DNA of 33,042 nt from Mycobacterium sp. GTDB taxonomy: Bacteria; Actinomycetota; Actinomycetes; Mycobacteriales; Mycobacteriaceae. This document shows positions 15,487 to 25,289 of the stretch, one piece after another. The DNA is taken from NCBI GenBank assembly GCA_020438845.1, contig JAGQTV010000062.1, forward strand, positions 1 to 33,042, given 5' to 3'. Numbering within the stretch: position 1 is the stretch's first letter; each line of letters starts with the position of its first letter. The notes beneath the pieces were generated by a model. The model did no database searches. It saw only the letters and a list, made by a program, of their open reading frames with translations, and was not told where the DNA came from. Position numbers and translations under genes: made by a program.

Positions 15487-16272
15487 ATGGAACTCCATGC
15501 TCCTCGGACCGGCCCCAGCGCGGGGAATACGTCGTCGCGGGTTCATGTTGTGACATGTGAGGCGCCGGTCGGCACGCGGCTGTGGCCGCTGGACGACTCT
15601 CGCGACCATCTAGACCAGGAGGATCCGACGATCACCACCTTGACTTCCCCGGCCACCATGTCGCACGTCGGTCAGGACACCGACATCGATTGGGTTGAGG
15701 CGTCCGACGAGTTGCAGGGCACCGCGGTGTTCGATGCGACGGGCGACCGTGCGGCGATGCCGTCCTGGGACGAATTGGTGCGTCAGCATGCCGACCGGGT
15801 CTACCGGCTGGCCTACCGACTCTCGGGAAATCAGCAGGACGCCGAGGACCTCACCCAGGAGACTTTCATCAGGGTGTTCCGTTCGGTGCAGAATTACCAG
15901 CCCGGAACCTTCGAGGGCTGGCTGCATCGCATCACCACGAACCTCTTTCTCGACATGGTCCGTCGTCGTGGGCGGATCCGCATGGAGGCCCTGCCTGAGG
16001 ATTACGACCGCGTGCCTGGAGATCAGCCCAATCCGGAGCAGATCTACCACGACGCGCGACTGGGTCCTGATCTGCAGGCCGCACTGGACTCTCTCACGCC
16101 GGAATTCCGCGCGGCGGTGGTTTTGTGCGATGTAGAGGGTTTGTCCTATGAGGAGATCGGTGCCACGCTGGGCGTGCGGTTGGGCACGGTGCGAAGCCGT
16201 ATTCACCGCGGCCGTCAGGCGCTGCGTGATTACCTCAGCGCGCACTCGGCTCGCGCCGCGGAATCGGCTTGA
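15487..16272 (+). CDS. sigE: Extracytoplasmic-function sigma factor SigE
   Basis: Envelope-stress sigma factor that directs RNA polymerase to GGAAC/GTT-type promoters after surface damage, heat or detergent. From ATG 15487 it has 261 residues (M. tuberculosis Rv1221: 257). The N-terminal 90 residues are variable. Sigma region 2 begins at about residue 94 ([20 protein letters not shown], then [16 protein letters not shown] and [15 protein letters not shown]), and region 4 ends the protein ([20 protein letters not shown]). ATG 15487 has GGGAAAGG about 8 nt upstream; GTG 15478 is a second possible start coupled to the upstream ORF. Internal ATGs (15658, 15757) could give shorter isoforms, as reported for M. 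tuberculosis SigE. Its antagonist rseA follows. Confidence 0.95.
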   Translation: MELHAPRTGPSAGNTSSRVHVVTCEAPVGTRLWPLDDSRDHLDQEDPTITTLTSPATMSHVGQDTDIDWVEASDELQGTAVFDATGDRAAMPSWDELVRQHADRVYRLAYRLSGNQQDAEDLTQETFIRVFRSVQNYQPGTFEGWLHRITTNLFLDMVRRRGRIRMEALPEDYDRVPGDQPNPEQIYHDARLGPDLQAALDSLTPEFRAAVVLCDVEGLSYEEIGATLGVRLGTVRSRIHRGRQALRDYLSAHSARAAESA

Positions 16273-16307
16273 CTGCAGGGTGCCTTCGGTCTGGGGGCGT
16301 GGCGTAA

Positions 16308-16386
16308 GGGCTCGATAGGAGCCCCGGATCGATGCCTGAATCGAGCCGTGTCGGCATTGTTGTGGATCTGTCTGGCCCGTCGGGCC
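16308..16386 (+). terminator. Two hairpins between sigE and rseA
   Basis: GGGCTC/GAGCCC with a 5-nt loop (16308-16324), and GGCCC/GGGCC with a 3-nt loop (16374-16386), follow the sigE stop. Neither has a U tract. They may end or slow sigE transcription. TACATT at 16419-16424 is a possible -10 for a separate rseA transcript. Confidence 0.35.
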
Positions 16387-16486
16387 CGGTAACAGCGCAT
16401 AAGGGCTCCCTGGCGCGCTACATTCAAATTAGCGGTATGCGATTTTGTGATTTTTCCGTTCAGGCCGGCGCGAAAGGAGCACAGGG

Positions 16487-18488
<2,002 letters not shown>

Positions 18489-18508
18489 AGCCCGGAGAAG
18501 CCAGAGAC

Positions 18509-18940
18509 ATGTTCAACAACATCGGCTGGGGCGAGATGCTCCTGCTGGTCGTCGTCGGACTGGTCGTTCTGGGTCCGGAACGTCTTCCGGGGGCGATCCG
18601 ATGGACGTCGGGGGCCGTTCGGCAGGCCCGCGACTACCTCAGCGGTGCCACCAGCCAACTGCGGGAAGAACTCGGTCCGGAGTTCGATCAGCTCCGCGAG
18701 CCGCTCTCCGAACTGCAGAAGCTGCGGGGCATGACTCCGCGGGCTGCATTGACCAAGCACCTGCTCGACGGTGATGACTCGTGGTTGACCGGAAACTTCG
18801 ACACCACGGCGGTCAAGCCACAGAGCACCCCGTCCCGCCCGCTCGATACTGCCGCACCGGCTCAGGGGACACCGGGACAGGGGATACCGGCTCAGGGGAC
18901 ACCGGGACAAGCTGTTCCGTTCGACCCCGACGCGACCTGA
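18509..18940 (+). CDS. tatB: Sec-independent translocase subunit TatB
   Basis: The TatB receptor subunit of the twin-arginine export system, which binds TatC and exports folded proteins. It has 143 residues. A short N-terminal membrane helix ([20 protein letters not shown]) ends in the conserved LGPERLP hinge, followed by an amphipathic helix ([18 protein letters not shown]) and a charged helical part. The disordered tail contains two copies of AQGTPGQG from a 30-bp DNA repeat. It is the last gene of the sigE-htrA cluster, as in M. tuberculosis (Rv1224), 20 bp after htrA with GGAG upstream. Its stop faces the mrp stop 25 bp away; in M. tuberculosis four genes lie between. Confidence 0.93.
   Translation: MFNNIGWGEMLLLVVVGLVVLGPERLPGAIRWTSGAVRQARDYLSGATSQLREELGPEFDQLREPLSELQKLRGMTPRAALTKHLLDGDDSWLTGNFDTTAVKPQSTPSRPLDTAAPAQGTPGQGIPAQGTPGQAVPFDPDAT
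18856..18909 (+). repeat. 30-bp tandem repeat in tatB tail
   Basis: A 24-bp stretch at 18856-18879 recurs without change at 18886-18909, a 30-bp period that encodes ten residues ([10 protein letters not shown]). In-frame unit gain or loss would change only the length of the disordered tail. Confidence 0.8.
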
Positions 18941-18965
18941 TCTATCTGCCGGCCGGACCCTTTCC

Positions 18966-20111
18966 TTATCGCCCGGCGGGATCGAGGCCCAGCGACATTC
19001 CGGCCAGACCTCGCCGCCGTGTCGCCAGCCGATCGGCGATGCTCCGCAGTTCGCGCCCGGGCGCCGAGTCAGGCGCCGACAACACCAGTGGCACGCCGGA
19101 GTCGCCGGCGGCAACCAACGCCGGGTCCAGTGGCACACGACCGAGCAGTGGAACGTCAGCGCCCACCGCACGGGACAATCGCTGGGCCACCTGCTGGCCG
19201 CCGCCCTCCCCGAAGATCTGCATGGTGGTGCCGTCGGGCATGAGTAGCCCGGACATGTTTTCCACCACGCCGACGATCCGCTGGCGGGTTTGCAGTGCGA
19301 TAACCCCGGCCCGTTCGGCCACCTCTGCTGCGGCCAACTGCGGGGTGGTGACCACCAGGATCTCCGCGTTCGGGACCAATTGGGCGACCGAGATCGCCAC
19401 ATCGCCGGTGCCGGGCGGCAGGTCCAGCAGCAGCACGTCCAGGTCGCCCCAGTAGACGTCGGCCAAGAACTGCTGAAGCGCCCGATGCAGCATCGGGCCT
19501 CGCCACACCACAGGGGTGTTGCCCTGGGTGAACTGGGCGATCGAGATGACCTTGACCTCGTGCGCGATCGGCGGGAGGATCATCGACTCCACCTGGGTGG
19601 GCCGGTCGGTGGTACCCATCATCCGCGGTACCGAGTGGCCGTAGATGTCGGCATCGAGCAGTCCGACGGACAGGCCGCGCGCGGCCAGTGCGGCAGCGAG
19701 GTTGACGGTGATGCTGGATTTTCCGACCCCGCCCTTGCCCGAAGCCACCGCGTAAACCCGGGTCAGCGAACCAGGCTGGGCGAACGGGATCACCGGTTCA
19801 GCGGAGAGTCCCTGCTCGCCGCGCAATTGCTTGCGAAGTTCAGTGCGCTGCTCGTCGTTCATCACATCCAGGCTCACCATGACCGCGCCCGTCCCCGGCA
19901 CGTCGGCCGCTGCGGCCCGGACCTTCTCGGCGATCTCGGCTTTCTTGGGGCAGGCCTCCGTGGTCAGGTAGATCTCGATGTTCACGGTGCCGTCGTCGGC
20001 GACTGCAACGCTCTTGACCATGTTGAGTTCGGTGATGGGGCGCCGCAGTTCCGGATCGATGACCCTGGCCAGCGCGGCTTTCACGGCCCGTTCAGTGTTG
20101 TTGTCAGACAT
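18966..20111 (-). CDS. mrp: Mrp/ApbC-type P-loop ATPase, iron-sulfur carrier family
   Basis: A 381-residue cytosolic ATPase of the Mrp/NBP35 family, thought to carry or deliver iron-sulfur clusters. An N-terminal MIP18/DUF59 domain (VIDPELRRPITELNMV, 17-32) precedes the deviant Walker A SGKGGVGKSSITVNLA, the LLDADIYGHSVPRM switch and LLDLPPGTGD. The two-cysteine C-x2-C cluster site usual after VENMS in ApbC is replaced by GLLMPDGTTM. That is also how I recall M. tuberculosis Rv1229c, so it is probably a lineage trait. ATG 20111 follows a TAAACT -10 hexamer by 8 nt (leaderless). Confidence 0.92.
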   Translation of the reverse strand: MSDNNTERAVKAALARVIDPELRRPITELNMVKSVAVADDGTVNIEIYLTTEACPKKAEIAEKVRAAAADVPGTGAVMVSLDVMNDEQRTELRKQLRGEQGLSAEPVIPFAQPGSLTRVYAVASGKGGVGKSSITVNLAAALAARGLSVGLLDADIYGHSVPRMMGTTDRPTQVESMILPPIAHEVKVISIAQFTQGNTPVVWRGPMLHRALQQFLADVYWGDLDVLLLDLPPGTGDVAISVAQLVPNAEILVVTTPQLAAAEVAERAGVIALQTRQRIVGVVENMSGLLMPDGTTMQIFGEGGGQQVAQRLSRAVGADVPLLGRVPLDPALVAAGDSGVPLVLSAPDSAPGRELRSIADRLATRRRGLAGMSLGLDPAGR

Positions 20112-20119
20112 TGACGCCG

Positions 20120-20125
20120 AGTTTA
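20120..20125 (-). promoter_or_regulatory. -10 hexamer TAAACT of leaderless mrp
   Basis: TAAACT on the minus strand, 8 nt before ATG 20111. Confidence 0.5.
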
Positions 20126-20233
20126 GGCCGTGGGCGAGTTACCCAACCGGCTGCCCCTGTCGCGACGGTGCGGATTTCTACGCCGTTGCGGCGTGTTCCG
20201 TACAAAACCGCACAATCGCGGCGGCGTCGGCCG

Positions 20234-21748
20234 TTAGTTGGCTGGTCCGGGCAGCGCACCTTGTCCCTGGGGAACGTCGGCCGGAACCTCGGCCTCGGCG
20301 GATGGCGGCGCCATCCACGGCTGGGCAGGTGCCATCCACGGCGCGTTGTCGGCGGCCGGCTCCGGAGCCTGGCCCGGCATGGGTCCGGGCGCCTGGCCGG
20401 GGAAAGGTCCGGGCACCTGGTCGGGCAGGGATCCCGGCAGCGGCCCGGGTCCGGGTGCCGGACCCGGCATGGGGCCGGCGGCCGGCCCAGGAAGCGGAAC
20501 ACCGGCAGGCCCAGGCAGCGGCGCGCCAGCGGGGCCCGGCAACGGAGCAGCAGCAGGTCCCGGGAGCGGGGCAGCGGCCGGCCCCGGCAGGGCGCCGAAG
20601 CCCTGACCCGGCATAGGCGTCGCCTCAGGTGGAGCCATCCATGGCGGGGTAGCGCCCGGGGTCAACCACGGCATCTGCTGCATCCACGGTGGGAGATTGT
20701 TCTCCGCAGTCGTCTCCTGGGGGGCCAGTTGCGAAGCCATGCAGATGACCTCGCAGCCGTGCTGGGGCAGCACACTTTCGCCGGGTCCGGGCATGATCAT
20801 CTGCCCGGCCACCTGGCTGTCGTTCAAGCCCGCGGTAAGCACGGCCAACGGATCGCCACCGTGCACGTCCGGCATGCCGGGACCGAGGCCCTGCGAAGGC
20901 TCCGTGTGGTTATTGCCCAGGGCAGGAACCGACCCGGTGATAACAGGCAAGTCGACCGGCGCCACCCCGGTGGCATAAGCGGCTGCCCAACCCAGCACGT
21001 TCTGGGCGTAGGCCATCGAGTTGTTGTACCGCAGAATCGCCGTCAGCACCTGGGCCTGGTTGCGCAGGTTCAGCCCACCGCTGCACAGATACCGCGCCGT
21101 GGACAGCGCCGCGTCGAAGATGTTCTGCGGGTCGGCCTTGCCGTCGCCGTCTCCGTCAGAGGCGAACCGCGACCAGGTTCCGGGCAGGAACTGCATGGGA
21201 CCCATGGCCCGGGCGTAGATCGGCCGGCCACCTGCATTGCCCTGCACGATGATCTCGTTACCGGGCAGGGTGCCGTCCAACGCCGGGCCGTAGATCGGTC
21301 GGATGGCCGTCCCGCGTGCGTCGGTGGCCCCGCCGTTGGCATGCGAGGACTCGATTCGGCCGATTCCGGCCAACAGGTTCCAGCTCACCCCGCAATTCGG
21401 TGCGGCCACAGACATCGTCTGCTCGGCCTTGCGGTAGGCGGACAAGGCCATGGCCGGAATCCGCATACCGCCGGCGGCGCTCACCACCGCGGCCGGCGGC
21501 GGCTGCGACGGCACGTTGGCGGCGAAGCGGAAGTCGGCGGGGGGTTTGGTCACAGCGACGACCGTGGTGCCCCGGAGTTCGCCTCCGGAGGTTTGAGCCG
21601 CGGCCTGCGGTGTCGCATCGGCGCCGCGGGCCGTTGCGACGGTATGACCCGGCGTCGCGGCCACCGCGCCGGCAAGCACGACCGGAGTAAGCACGGCGAT
21701 GCCGAAAGCAGGTCGGCCCAACCTGCCGGTCCGGCGCTTCATCGGCAC
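20234..21748 (-). CDS. Secreted lytic murein transglycosylase with proline-rich tail
   Basis: A 504-residue exported protein related to M. tuberculosis Rv1230c. The signal peptide or anchor (AFGIAVLTPVVLAGAVAA) is followed by a linker and an MltB/SLT_2-type catalytic domain (about 95-265). This contains NLLAGIGRIESSHANGG with the likely catalytic Glu in RIES, AMGPMQFLPGTW, and GDGDGKADPQNIFDAALSTA. These enzymes cleave peptidoglycan glycan strands to anhydro ends. The last 150 residues are Pro/Gly/Ala-rich with repeated PLPGPA(A/G) blocks and PWMAP motifs, probably a wall-spanning spacer. GTG 21748 or ATG 21742 are both possible starts. The 5' region holds a UUCG-loop hairpin. Confidence 0.85.
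   Translation of the reverse strand: MPMKRRTGRLGRPAFGIAVLTPVVLAGAVAATPGHTVATARGADATPQAAAQTSGGELRGTTVVAVTKPPADFRFAANVPSQPPPAAVVSAAGGMRIPAMALSAYRKAEQTMSVAAPNCGVSWNLLAGIGRIESSHANGGATDARGTAIRPIYGPALDGTLPGNEIIVQGNAGGRPIYARAMGPMQFLPGTWSRFASDGDGDGKADPQNIFDAALSTARYLCSGGLNLRNQAQVLTAILRYNNSMAYAQNVLGWAAAYATGVAPVDLPVITGSVPALGNNHTEPSQGLGPGMPDVHGGDPLAVLTAGLNDSQVAGQMIMPGPGESVLPQHGCEVICMASQLAPQETTAENNLPPWMQQMPWLTPGATPPWMAPPEATPMPGQGFGALPGPAAAPLPGPAAAPLPGPAGAPLPGPAGVPLPGPAAGPMPGPAPGPGPLPGSLPDQVPGPFPGQAPGPMPGQAPEPAADNAPWMAPAQPWMAPPSAEAEVPADVPQGQGALPGPAN
20340..20640 (-). repeat. Degenerate PLPGPA-coding repeats in transglycosylase tail
   Basis: About ten imperfect 24-bp units coding PLPGPAAA, PLPGPAGA, PMPGPAPG and similar octapeptides. 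Limits are approximate. Confidence 0.7.
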
Positions 21749-21809
21749 TCGTCCGTCCTCAACGTAACCCCTGACCTGAACTGACTTTCGGAGCGATCCT
21801 TCGATAAGA

Positions 21810-21823
21810 ATCCCCGAAGGGAT
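21810..21823 (-). promoter_or_regulatory. UUCG-loop hairpin in transglycosylase 5' region
   Basis: On the minus strand ATCCC and GGGAT pair around a TTCG tetraloop, about 60 nt before the start codon. TAAGGT near 21857-21862 is a possible -10 for the same transcript, so the hairpin would be in its 5' UTR. It could instead end the upstream minus-strand transcript (DUF1003 gene, stop at 21921). Confidence 0.35.
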
Positions 21824-21920
21824 CCCAAAGAAGAATCGTAGTGAACCTCGCTACCTTACATAGCGCGCCGCGCCCACGGGACGGCAATGGCTGGCAATTG
21901 TTGGACTTACTGGTGCTTGC

Positions 21921-22430
21921 TTACCCGTTGCCCTTTTTCGGCCGACGCTCAGACGGTTGGTTCGGAGCCAGCACCTCCAGCAGTTCGCGCTGGAACTCCT
22001 CGAGTTCCCGGCGCAGGTAGTCGCGGGTGGCAACCTCACCGAGCGCGAGCCGAAGGGCCGCGAGTTCCCGGGCCAGGAACTCGGTGTCGGCCTTGGTCTG
22101 TTCGGAGCGCCGGCGATCGTCCTCCAGAGACACCTTGTCGCGGTTCTCCTGGCGGTTCTGCGCTAACAGGATCAGCGGGGCTGCGTATGCAGCCTGGGTG
22201 GAGAAGGCGAGGTTGAGCAGGATGAACGGGTAGGGGTCCCAGCGAAGCCCGACCGCGAACAGGTTGAGGCAGATCCAGACGATGACGACCACGGTCTGCC
22301 ACAGCAGGTACCGGCCGGTGCCCAGGAATCGCGCAATCGATTCGCTGAACCGGCCGACCACCTCGGGGTCGATGTTGAACGACGGCCGCCGGGAGGTCCG
22401 TGGGGTCTCGAGCCTTCCGTAGTCGCTCAC
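21921..22430 (-). CDS. DUF1003 membrane protein
   Basis: A 169-residue protein of the DUF1003 family (M. tuberculosis Rv1231c). Two membrane helices at about 41-62 (YLLWQTVVVIVWICLNLFAV) and 69-90, joined by the short family loop RWDPYPF, are followed by the conserved QNRQENRDK and a long charged coiled coil (RLALGEVATRDYLRRELEEF). Both tails are predicted to be cytosolic. Function unknown. Its start overlaps the stop of the MgtE-like gene by 4 bp. The pair is conserved in M. tuberculosis, which suggests a joint role, perhaps a membrane partner for the soluble MgtE-like protein. Confidence 0.88.
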   Translation of the reverse strand: MSDYGRLETPRTSRRPSFNIDPEVVGRFSESIARFLGTGRYLLWQTVVVIVWICLNLFAVGLRWDPYPFILLNLAFSTQAAYAAPLILLAQNRQENRDKVSLEDDRRRSEQTKADTEFLARELAALRLALGEVATRDYLRRELEEFQRELLEVLAPNQPSERRPKKGNG

Positions 22431-23731
22431 GTCCCGCCTTTCGTCGTGGCCGACCGGCCGGGGACGGGATCGGCGTAGGTCGCGCGCCAGTCGTGCGGAA
22501 GTAGATGGTCGAGCACGTCGTCGACGGTGACTGCCCCGACGAGGTGGCTCTCGTCGTCGACCACCGGACCGCAGACCAGGTTGTAGGCGGCAAGGTAGCG
22601 GGTGAGGTCCGCCAGCGGCGTGTCCGGGGACAGCTGAGGCAGGTCCTTGTCGACGATGCCGCTGACCAGATTGGCCGGCGGTTCGCGAAGCAGCGCCTGG
22701 ATGTGCACGCAGCCCAGATATCGGCCGGTCGGAGTTGCCGTCGGCGGTCGCACCACGTACACCATCGAGGCAAGCGCCGGGGTCAGGTCGGGGTCACGCA
22801 CCCGGGCCAGCGCCTCGGCGACGGTGGTGTCCGGCGCCAGCACCACGGGGTCGGAAGTCATCAGGCCGCCTGCGGTGTCGGGCGAGTGGCTCAGCAGCCG
22901 ACGCACCGACTCGCGGTCCTCCGGATCCATCCGGCGAAGCAGCACCTCGGCCTCGGTCGGGTTCATCACCCCGAGCAGGTCGGCCGCGTCGTCGGGGTCC
23001 ATGGCTTCGAGCACGTCGGCAGCGCGCTCGGTATCGAGTTGGCGCACCAATTCGGTCTGGTCGACCTCGGGCAGTTCCTGAAGGATGTCGGCCAGTCGTT
23101 CGTCATCAAGGGCGGTCATCACCTCGGTGCGCCGCTTGGCCGGAAGATCGCGCAGGGCGTCGGCCACCTCGATCGGACGCTGCCCCTCGAATTGGTGCAG
23201 CAACTGCGCAACGCCTTGACCGGGCATCGCCAGCGCCGAGGGGGTGAGGCCGACGACGTCCTGCCAGTCCACCACAGCCACCGACGATCGTCGGCCCAGG
23301 CGTCGCTGGCTGCGCACCGCTATCCGGGTGACCATCCAGTCCCGCGTGCGTGTCTGCTCGATTCCCAGATCGACGACCACCATGTCCACCCCGGCCAACT
23401 GCGGCTGTTCGGGATCATTGACCCGGACGCGACTGTCGAGCACTTGGCCGAGAACCAACACCTCGCCGGGCCGTTGGATGAATCGACGCAGCGACACGTT
23501 GGCGGTGTTGAGCGTGACGGCATTCGGCTCGATCGCGGTGACCCTCAGGATCGGGACGAAAATTCTTCGGCGGGTGAGCAATTCGACGACAAGGCCCAAA
23601 ACGCGCGGCTGTTGGCGGACGATGCTGATGCTGACGACGACGTCACGTACCCTGCCCAGGGACTCCCCATCGGGACCGAGTACGACCATTCCCGCAAGTC
23701 GCGCCGCATATACCCTGTTCACCGACGCCAT
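22427..23731 (-). CDS. MgtE-like soluble protein: PRC-barrel, MgtE N domain, CBS pair
   Basis: A 434-residue protein (M. tuberculosis Rv1232c: 435). In order: PRC-barrel-like beta modules at the N terminus (RLAGMVVLGPDGESLGRVRD), an MgtE intracellular N domain of repeated LPxxxRxxLLxxLD-type helices (ALRDLPAKRRTEVMTAL, EAMDPDDAADLLGVM), then a CBS pair (HSPDTAGGLMTSDPVVLAPD to VGAVTVDDVLDHLLPHDW). In MgtE channels these parts sense Mg2+ and gate the pore, but here there is no transmembrane domain. It is therefore a regulator or half-transporter, perhaps with the coupled DUF1003 protein. ATG 23731 follows TAACCT by 7 nt (leaderless); only 24 bp separate it from the divergent lyase start. Confidence 0.85.
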   Translation of the reverse strand: MASVNRVYAARLAGMVVLGPDGESLGRVRDVVVSISIVRQQPRVLGLVVELLTRRRIFVPILRVTAIEPNAVTLNTANVSLRRFIQRPGEVLVLGQVLDSRVRVNDPEQPQLAGVDMVVVDLGIEQTRTRDWMVTRIAVRSQRRLGRRSSVAVVDWQDVVGLTPSALAMPGQGVAQLLHQFEGQRPIEVADALRDLPAKRRTEVMTALDDERLADILQELPEVDQTELVRQLDTERAADVLEAMDPDDAADLLGVMNPTEAEVLLRRMDPEDRESVRRLLSHSPDTAGGLMTSDPVVLAPDTTVAEALARVRDPDLTPALASMVYVVRPPTATPTGRYLGCVHIQALLREPPANLVSGIVDKDLPQLSPDTPLADLTRYLAAYNLVCGPVVDDESHLVGAVTVDDVLDHLLPHDWRATYADPVPGRSATTKGGT

Positions 23732-23738
23732 GAGTGAC

Positions 23739-23744
23739 AGGTTA
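23739..23744 (-). promoter_or_regulatory. -10 hexamer TAACCT of leaderless MgtE-like gene
   Basis: TAACCT on the minus strand, 7 nt before ATG 23731. It overlaps the AGGAGG ribosome site of the divergent lyase gene (23743-23748). Confidence 0.5.
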
Positions 23745-23755
23745 GGAGGCCGGGC

Positions 23756-24724
23756 ATGGACGGTGCCGTTCGACCCGCCTATCGCCCCCGCAGAACCTGT
23801 CTTTCGGTTCCGGGCAGCAATCCGAGGATGGTGGAGAAGGCCAAATCCTTGCCGGCAGACGAGGTCTTTCTCGACCTCGAGGACGCCGTGGCACCCGACG
23901 CCAAGGCCGCCGCCCGCGCCCTCGTCGGAACGGCACTGGCCGGGCCGGGCTGGGCGGGCCAGTTGCGCGGAGTCCGCATCAATGACTGGACCACGGAATG
24001 GACCTACACCGACGTGATCGAGGTCGTATCGGCAGCCGGTGCCCACCTCGATGTCATCGTGCTGCCCAAGGTGACCGACGCGAGCCACGTCCACGCCCTG
24101 GATCTCCTGCTGACCCAACTCGAACGCAGCCACGGCCTTCCGGTCGGGCGGATCGGTATCGACGCCCAGATCGAAGATGCCCGGGGGCTCGCCAACATCA
24201 ACGCCATCGCCGCGGCGCCGCGCGTTCAGGCGTTGGTGCTGGGGCCGGCCGATCTGATGGCCAGCCTCAACATGCGCACCCTGGTGGTGGGCGAGCAACC
24301 GGCGGGCTATGACGTCGGAGACGCCTACCACCACATTCTGATGACCATCCTGATAGCCGCGCGCGCCCACGGTGTGGCCGCCGTCGACGGTCCCTACCTC
24401 AAGGTGCGCGACGTCGAGGCGTTTCGCCGAGTGGCGGGCCGTTCGGCGGCGTTGGGCTATGACGGAAAGTGGGTGTTGCACCCGGACCAGATCGCGGCCG
24501 GGAACGAGATCTACAGTCCGCGGCAGCAGGAGTACGACCGGGCTGAACTCATCCTCGAAGCCTACGAGTGGCATACCTCCCGGGCCGGTGGCGCACGTGG
24601 GGCGGTGATGCTGGGCGACGAGATGATCGACGAGGCGAGTCGCAAGATGGCGTTGGTGGTGGTCGCCAAGGGACGGGCGGCCGGGATGACGCGGCAGTCG
24701 CCGCTGTTCGTCCCGCCGGGCTAA
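23756..24724 (+). CDS. HpcH/HpaI aldolase-family CoA lyase (CitE/malyl-CoA lyase-like)
   Basis: A 322-residue TIM-barrel lyase of the citrate lyase beta-subunit/malyl-CoA lyase family. Visible: RRTCLSVPGSNPRMVEKA (12-29), EVFLDLEDAVAPDAK, the Mg2+-site segment IDAQIEDARGL, LGPADLMASLNM and KWVLHPDQIAAGNE. The C-terminal MLGDEMIDEASRKMA cap is typical of stand-alone malyl-CoA or beta-methylmalyl-CoA type lyases, not CitE of a citrate lyase complex; no other citrate lyase subunit is near. The exact substrate is open. ATG 23756 has AGGAGG 7 nt upstream; TACCCT at 23711 is a possible -10. Its stop overlaps the stop of the DUF4190 gene by 4 bp. Confidence 0.85.
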   Translation: MDGAVRPAYRPRRTCLSVPGSNPRMVEKAKSLPADEVFLDLEDAVAPDAKAAARALVGTALAGPGWAGQLRGVRINDWTTEWTYTDVIEVVSAAGAHLDVIVLPKVTDASHVHALDLLLTQLERSHGLPVGRIGIDAQIEDARGLANINAIAAAPRVQALVLGPADLMASLNMRTLVVGEQPAGYDVGDAYHHILMTILIAARAHGVAAVDGPYLKVRDVEAFRRVAGRSAALGYDGKWVLHPDQIAAGNEIYSPRQQEYDRAELILEAYEWHTSRAGGARGAVMLGDEMIDEASRKMALVVVAKGRAAGMTRQSPLFVPPG

Positions 24725-25278
24725 CGCCAGGCGAAGGTCATCCAGACGATGCTGATCACCAACGATGCGACCCCGATCACGATGCCGGCCACGGCCAGAC
24801 CGTGGCCGCCCTCGCGGGTTCGCTTGATCTGGTTCAGCGCGACCGCCCCGCACACGATTCCGATGATCGAGCCGACTCCGCACAGCAGGCCCACCACCGC
24901 ACCGACCAGGGAAATGATGGCCAGAGTGTTGGTCTTGGCCGGCAGGGCCGCCGGGTAGCCGTAGTCGGCCGGGTAAGGGGTTCCGTAGTCGGCGGCTGGC
25001 ATGGGCGGCGGCGCGTAGCCGGGGGCCGGCGGCGGATACGGGCCACCGTATTGCGGGTTGTAAGCGCCACCGGGCGGAGCGAAGCCGCCCGGGGGCGGCG
25101 GGGGTGGCGGGGGGAAGCCGCCGGGCGGCTGTTGGCCTGGATAGCTCGGTGCAGCGGGTTGTTCGAAGCCGCCGTATGCGGGCGACTGCTCTATTGGGGG
25201 TGCCTCATAGCCGCCCGAGGGCGGGTGCTGCCCCCGGGTCTGGGGCGTCTCCCCGGTCTCGCCGCTGGGGCCTGTCAT
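24721..25278 (-). CDS. DUF4190 membrane protein with proline/tyrosine-rich tail
   Basis: A 185-residue protein (compare M. tuberculosis Rv1233c). The first 110 residues are disordered and rich in Pro, Gly and Tyr (GGFPPPPPPPPGGFAPP). They are followed by two membrane helices of the DUF4190 type (TLAIISLVGAVVGLLCGVGS and LAVAGIVIGVASLVISIVWM) joined by the conserved ALNQIKRTREGGHGLA. The Pro-rich head would lie in the cytoplasm. Function unknown. ATG 25278 gives the family-like start MTGPSGETGE; upstream frames to 25368 look non-native. TACGCT 12 nt upstream, shared with the divergent gene, is its likely -10. Confidence 0.8.
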   Translation of the reverse strand: MTGPSGETGETPQTRGQHPPSGGYEAPPIEQSPAYGGFEQPAAPSYPGQQPPGGFPPPPPPPPGGFAPPGGAYNPQYGGPYPPPAPGYAPPPMPAADYGTPYPADYGYPAALPAKTNTLAIISLVGAVVGLLCGVGSIIGIVCGAVALNQIKRTREGGHGLAVAGIVIGVASLVISIVWMTFAWR

Positions 25279-25289
25279 GCTATTCAACT

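Noticed and set aside
20111-21784. 557-residue plus-strand open frame opposite the transglycosylase gene
   Set aside because: Arg/His/Gly-rich shadow of a real gene whose signal peptide and catalytic motifs are on the minus strand.
22427-24883. Very long minus-strand open frame extending the MgtE-like gene to 818 residues
   Set aside because: The upstream half is antisense to the CitE-like lyase and has no protein-like composition; family length and a -10 hexamer support ATG 23731.
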